From contig NZ_JASTLB010000001.1 of assembly GCF_030499535.1 (NCBI RefSeq), forward strand, positions 1,798,001 through 1,862,000: 64,000 nucleotides of DNA, in the 5' to 3' direction. The DNA is from Streptomyces sp. TG1A-8. GTDB taxonomy: Bacteria > Actinomycetota > Actinomycetes > Streptomycetales > Streptomycetaceae. The translations under genes and the position numbers were made by a program. This document shows positions 61,370-64,000 of the stretch, one piece after another; within the stretch, counting starts at the first letter, position 1, and each line of letters starts with the position of its first letter. Under the pieces are notes generated by a model that was not told the origin of the DNA, searched no databases, and saw only the letters and a program-made list of their open reading frames with translations.

Positions 61370-62145
61370 GCGCCGCCGTACCGGCACCGGACGAGGCCGC
61401 GGCCGCCGGCGGCGGGCGCACGCGTCCGGCCGCCTCCTGGCCGCTCACCGCGGTCGAGGCCGGTTTCCGGCTGCTGGCCCGGCTGCGCGGGGCCCCGGCG
61501 CTGCACCCCACCGGGCTGACGTGTTCGGCCGACCTGGAGGTCGTGGACGACGGGGCCGGGCCGTGGGGGGTTCCGTGGCTGGACGCGCCCGGGCGCCACG
61601 CCGCCACGGTCCGGCTCTCGCGGGCGGCCGGGCTGCCCCGGCGGCTGCCCGACGGGCTGGGCCTGGCCGTGCGGGTGCCGGACGCCGACGGCCCCGGCCG
61701 CACCCTGGACCTGCTGCTGACCAGCAGCGGCCGGGGCCGGATCACCCGCCGGGTACCGCTCCCGCGCGCCGACGTGCTGCGCGGCCCCTACTCCAGCCTG
61801 CTGTCCTACCGGATCGGCGGCCGCCCGCGCGTGCTGGCCGCCTTCCCCCGCCCGGCCCGGCGGGCGCCGGTGCACGGTGACCCGGCCGGTCTGGTCGCCG
61901 CCCTGGCCACCGGACCGCTGGTCTACGACCTGCGCGCGGAGGCCGCCGACCGGTCCTGGCGCACGTTCGCCGTGCTCACGGTGCGAAGCGTCCTGCCCGT
62001 GGGGAGCGAGCGGAGCCTGGACTTCGACGTCTACCGGCACGGCGTCCGGGGCTTCGCCCCGGGCAGCGCCCTGGCCGCGACCCGCCGCGCCGCCTACCGG
62101 GGGTCACGGCGGGGCCGCCGGGAGCGGCCCCGCCGCAACGGCTGA
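61366..62145 (+). CDS. Hypothetical protein, catalase-fold-like
   Basis: A protein of about 259 residues (GTG 61366, overlapping the previous stop by 4 bp). Segments such as LHPTGLTCSADLEV, GLAVRVPDADGPGRTLDLLLTSS and LRGPYSSLLSYRIGGRPRVLAAF recall actinobacterial proteins loosely related to catalases (beta-barrel with GLAVR-x-P-D), but no heme ligand is recognisable. A hairpin overlaps its last codons (62107-62135). Confidence 0.6.
   Translation: MSAAVPAPDEAAAAGGGRTRPAASWPLTAVEAGFRLLARLRGAPALHPTGLTCSADLEVVDDGAGPWGVPWLDAPGRHAATVRLSRAAGLPRRLPDGLGLAVRVPDADGPGRTLDLLLTSSGRGRITRRVPLPRADVLRGPYSSLLSYRIGGRPRVLAAFPRPARRAPVHGDPAGLVAALATGPLVYDLRAEAADRSWRTFAVLTVRSVLPVGSERSLDFDVYRHGVRGFAPGSALAATRRAAYRGSRRGRRERPRRNG
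62107..62135. terminator. Stem-loop between convergent genes
   Basis: A 12-bp stem (62107-62118 with 62124-62135, 5-nt loop) lies at the 3' end of the hypothetical gene ending 62145, facing the convergent gene ending 62156. Confidence 0.6.
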
Positions 62146-62155
62146 TCCCGGCGGC

Positions 62156-62689
62156 TCACCGGCCGTGGGCGCTCGCGCGCGGCAGGGGGCCGACGCCGGC
62201 CCGGCGTCCGGCGCGCAGGGCGGCGTGGCGCTGCCCGGGGCCGGGGCCGCCGCGAGCCGCGAGGGCGTCGCAGACGGCGCCGGCGACGAAGGCGTAGACG
62301 GCCTTGTGCAGTACGTCCACGACGAGTTCCCGGCGCGGCCAGGTGGAGGGCGGGGCGCCGACGCCGGTGGCGTTCTCCAGGATCTGGTCGCTGGTGATGC
62401 GGACAACGGTGAACTGGGCGGAGGCGAGCGGCCCGCGCAGCCCGGCCTGGGCCATGACCGAACGCAGCACGCCGAGGAGGGCGGCCTGCCCGTAGTGCAT
62501 GGCCCGGTTGACCGGCGGCGGCTGTGTGCCGGGGCGCTCGGGCAGGCCGGTCAGGCGCTGCAGGACGCGGGCGGGCACGTACGAGTCCGGCCGGCCGGTG
62601 AGGGCCTGCTCGGCCTTCTCCGCGAGGGTCATCGCGACGCCTCCGGCGGCACCGGCGAGGAGTCCCTGCCGCAGTGCGCGTGTGATCAT
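62156..62689 (-). CDS. Hypothetical membrane-associated protein
   Basis: A 177-residue protein starting MITRALRQGLLAGAAGGVAM, a weakly hydrophobic first helix. A second Ala-rich hydrophobic segment lies near residue 135 (LHKAVYAFVAGAVCDALAA). Its ATG overlaps the stop of the Rieske gene, so they are coupled. The pattern fits small actinobacterial inner-membrane proteins of unknown role. Confidence 0.65.
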   Translation of the reverse strand: MITRALRQGLLAGAAGGVAMTLAEKAEQALTGRPDSYVPARVLQRLTGLPERPGTQPPPVNRAMHYGQAALLGVLRSVMAQAGLRGPLASAQFTVVRITSDQILENATGVGAPPSTWPRRELVVDVLHKAVYAFVAGAVCDALAARGGPGPGQRHAALRAGRRAGVGPLPRASAHGR

Positions 62690-63621
62690 GTCCGGGCGGC
62701 CTCCGCTCCCGTCCCGTCCCTGCGGACCTCGCCGTCCCGCAGGCGCAGGCGCACCTCGACGTGGCCGCCGTCCACGATCCGGGTGTCGAAGGCGGGCTGG
62801 GGCGCGGTGGCGGGGCCGCGGACGTTCCAGCCGTCCGAGAGCCGGAAGACGCTGCCGTGCCAGGGACACTGGACGCACCCGTCGGCGACGGTGCCCTCGG
62901 CCAGCGGTCCGGCGAGGTGGCTGCACCGCTCGGCCAGGGCGTGGATCGTGCCGCCGCTCTCGCGCACCACCAGGACCGGCACGTCGTCCACGCTGCGGCG
63001 CACGGGACGGCCGGCGGGGAACTCGTCCACGGTGCCGATCCGGTGCCAGCCCTGGGTGACGACGTGCGGGACCTCTTCGGCGTGGTTGGCGCCGGAGGCC
63101 TGCCGGTAGGCCATGTGGCCGCCCAGGAAGCCGCCCAGTCCGACCGCGGTGAGTCCCAGGAAGCCGTAGGTGCGGCCGGCCGCGGTACGGCCCTTGATCC
63201 GGCAGGCGAGCGAGGCCGAGTACAGGCCGACGGCCGCCGTGTTGGCGAGGGCGTGCACGAGGCCGACGCGCATCTGCTGCCGGTGCAGTTCCGCCCAGTC
63301 GACGGCGCCCGTCAGCGCGGCCGGCACGGCGGCCGCCAGTCCGACGCCCACCAGCAGGCCGGCCTCGCGGGAACGGCCGGGGCGCAGGTCCAGCACCGCG
63401 GCCGACAGCCAGCTGCCGATCGGCAGCTGCACCATCAGCGGGTGCACCGGATGCCCGATCCACCTGCCGTGCAGCAGGTCCCGGCCGCGCCCCAGCGGCA
63501 GGGCCCGCACCCCGCTGCGCAGCGCCTCGATCACCTTGTCGGCCCGGGGCTCCCGCTCCAAGCGGTCCAGCAGCCGCAGGGCCCTGCTCTGCCGCATCCG
63601 GCGGCGTGGCGTAGTGGTCAT
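62686..63621 (-). CDS. DUF2231 membrane domain fused to a Rieske [2Fe-2S] domain
   Basis: A 311-residue fusion. Residues about 45-190 form a four-helix DUF2231-type membrane domain (HPVHPLMVQLPIGSWLSAAVLDL, then GHMAYRQASGANH). Residues about 200-300 form a Rieske domain with both ligand pairs, CSHLAG and CPWHGSVF. It is probably a membrane electron-transfer protein. The ATG at 63621 begins MTTTPRRRMRQSR; an earlier in-frame start at 63657 is less likely. A promoter region is shared with the divergent SPW gene. Confidence 0.88.
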   Translation of the reverse strand: MTTTPRRRMRQSRALRLLDRLEREPRADKVIEALRSGVRALPLGRGRDLLHGRWIGHPVHPLMVQLPIGSWLSAAVLDLRPGRSREAGLLVGVGLAAAVPAALTGAVDWAELHRQQMRVGLVHALANTAAVGLYSASLACRIKGRTAAGRTYGFLGLTAVGLGGFLGGHMAYRQASGANHAEEVPHVVTQGWHRIGTVDEFPAGRPVRRSVDDVPVLVVRESGGTIHALAERCSHLAGPLAEGTVADGCVQCPWHGSVFRLSDGWNVRGPATAPQPAFDTRIVDGGHVEVRLRLRDGEVRRDGTGAEAART

Positions 63622-63743
63622 GGTCGGCGGGTTTCCCTCCGCGCGGTCAGCAAACAAGGCGGCGTTAGGATGGATTTCGGTTCAATTGCCGCTTATGGGT
63701 ACTCGACAGTTCCAGGATCGTCACCATCCCGAAGGTGAGGACA

Positions 63744-64000
63744 ATGGCAACTTCTCCCAGGCCGTCCATGGAAACGCATCCGGATATCGTCGACATGCGG
63801 CACCGCCACGAGATGGCCGAGCACGCCACGAGCACCCCCAGGGGCCAGGCCGTCGAGACCCTGGCCCTGCTCACCGGTCTGTACCTCGCGGCATCCCCCT
63901 GGATCGCGGGGTTCAACAACCTGTCGACCCTGACGGTCACCAACCTGCTCACCGGCCTCGCCTACGCGCTGCTGATGAGCGGCGGCTTCGGCCGGGCCTA
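63744..64000 (+). CDS. SPW-repeat membrane protein, partial
   Basis: An open frame from ATG 63744 (GAGGA upstream) to the right edge of the window. It starts MATSPRPSMETHPDIVDMRH and reaches AASPWIAGF, the SPW repeat signature, followed by a second hydrophobic segment. Actinobacterial SPW proteins are small four-helix membrane proteins of unknown role. The 3' end is outside the window. Confidence 0.85.
   Translation, partial: MATSPRPSMETHPDIVDMRHRHEMAEHATSTPRGQAVETLALLTGLYLAASPWIAGFNNLSTLTVTNLLTGLAYALLMSGGFGRA

Overview
The window looks like a piece of a Streptomyces (or close relative) linear chromosome. It is very GC rich with strong third-position G/C bias. It carries lineage-typical genes: a SARP activator, a PaaX regulator, a GAF-ANTAR sensor, a CebR-type repressor with its GGGAGCGCTCCC operators, a SepF-like protein and RsbW-like ATPases. 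All calls come from reading the sequence; no database search was run.

Positions 1 to about 31.8 kb form a specialised-metabolite cluster of the aliphatic azoxy type. It holds counterparts of every class used by the valanimycin azoxy machinery: an acyl-CoA-dehydrogenase-fold amine N-hydroxylase (12238-13380) with a flavin reductase (15740-16285); a second seryl-tRNA synthetase (21459-22736) with an LPG-synthase-like aminoacyl-tRNA-dependent transferase (27045-28052); and a small membrane protein (15210-15743) with a ferritin-like diiron protein (16282-17262), the pair type that forms the N-N bond and the azoxy group. An aldehyde-dehydrogenase-type enzyme and a class III aminotransferase would turn an acyl chain into the alkylamine. 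The chain would come from a one-module type I PKS (malonyl-type AT, degenerate DH and truncated ER), KAS III, KAS II, two free ACPs, an InhA/FabI-type enoyl reductase, an AMP ligase, a TEII-like hydrolase and a membrane desaturase. An acyl-CoA carboxylase beta/epsilon pair (29981-31740) would supply extender units. Export is probably by the MFS protein.

Two features tie the cluster together. First, GTCAG (or ATCAG) direct repeats with an 11-bp period, the geometry of SARP operators, precede seven transcription units and point toward each; the SARP gene is at 28602-29402. Second, directly downstream of one such operator lies a 97-nt tRNA-Ser-like gene (28227-28323). It has a perfect acceptor stem with encoded GCCA end, a perfect T arm and a long variable arm, but its anticodon arm is not canonical (no U33, loop of 5 or 7 nt). 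A terminator-like stem follows. I read it as a candidate pathway-dedicated seryl carrier tRNA that does not serve translation. This is the most novel observation here.

From 31.8 to 47.2 kb the content is ordinary chromosome with decay: a secreted small protein, a PaaX regulator, an RsbW-like remnant, an arginine deiminase set (amino-acid permease, arcB, arcA), an SPFH / NAD-kinase-like pair behind a promoter flanked by two palindromes, a polynucleotide kinase-phosphatase gene broken by an IS5-type transposase remnant, an F420/luciferase-like oxidoreductase, a MazG-like protein coupled to an ATPase, a SepF-like protein, and a membrane-protein gene frameshifted at a 5-bp tandem repeat.

From 47.2 kb to the end: methylmalonyl-CoA mutase (mutA-mutB) with its GTPase chaperone, a PAP2 phosphatase, an RsbW-like ATPase, a CebR-like regulator, a cellulose-degradation patch (GH12-CBM2 endoglucanase, a deleted GH3 beta-glucosidase relic, an AA10-CBM2 LPMO), a GAF-ANTAR regulator, a CYP152-type P450 with small partner genes, and a Rieske/DUF2231 protein. 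The window ends inside an SPW-repeat membrane protein gene.
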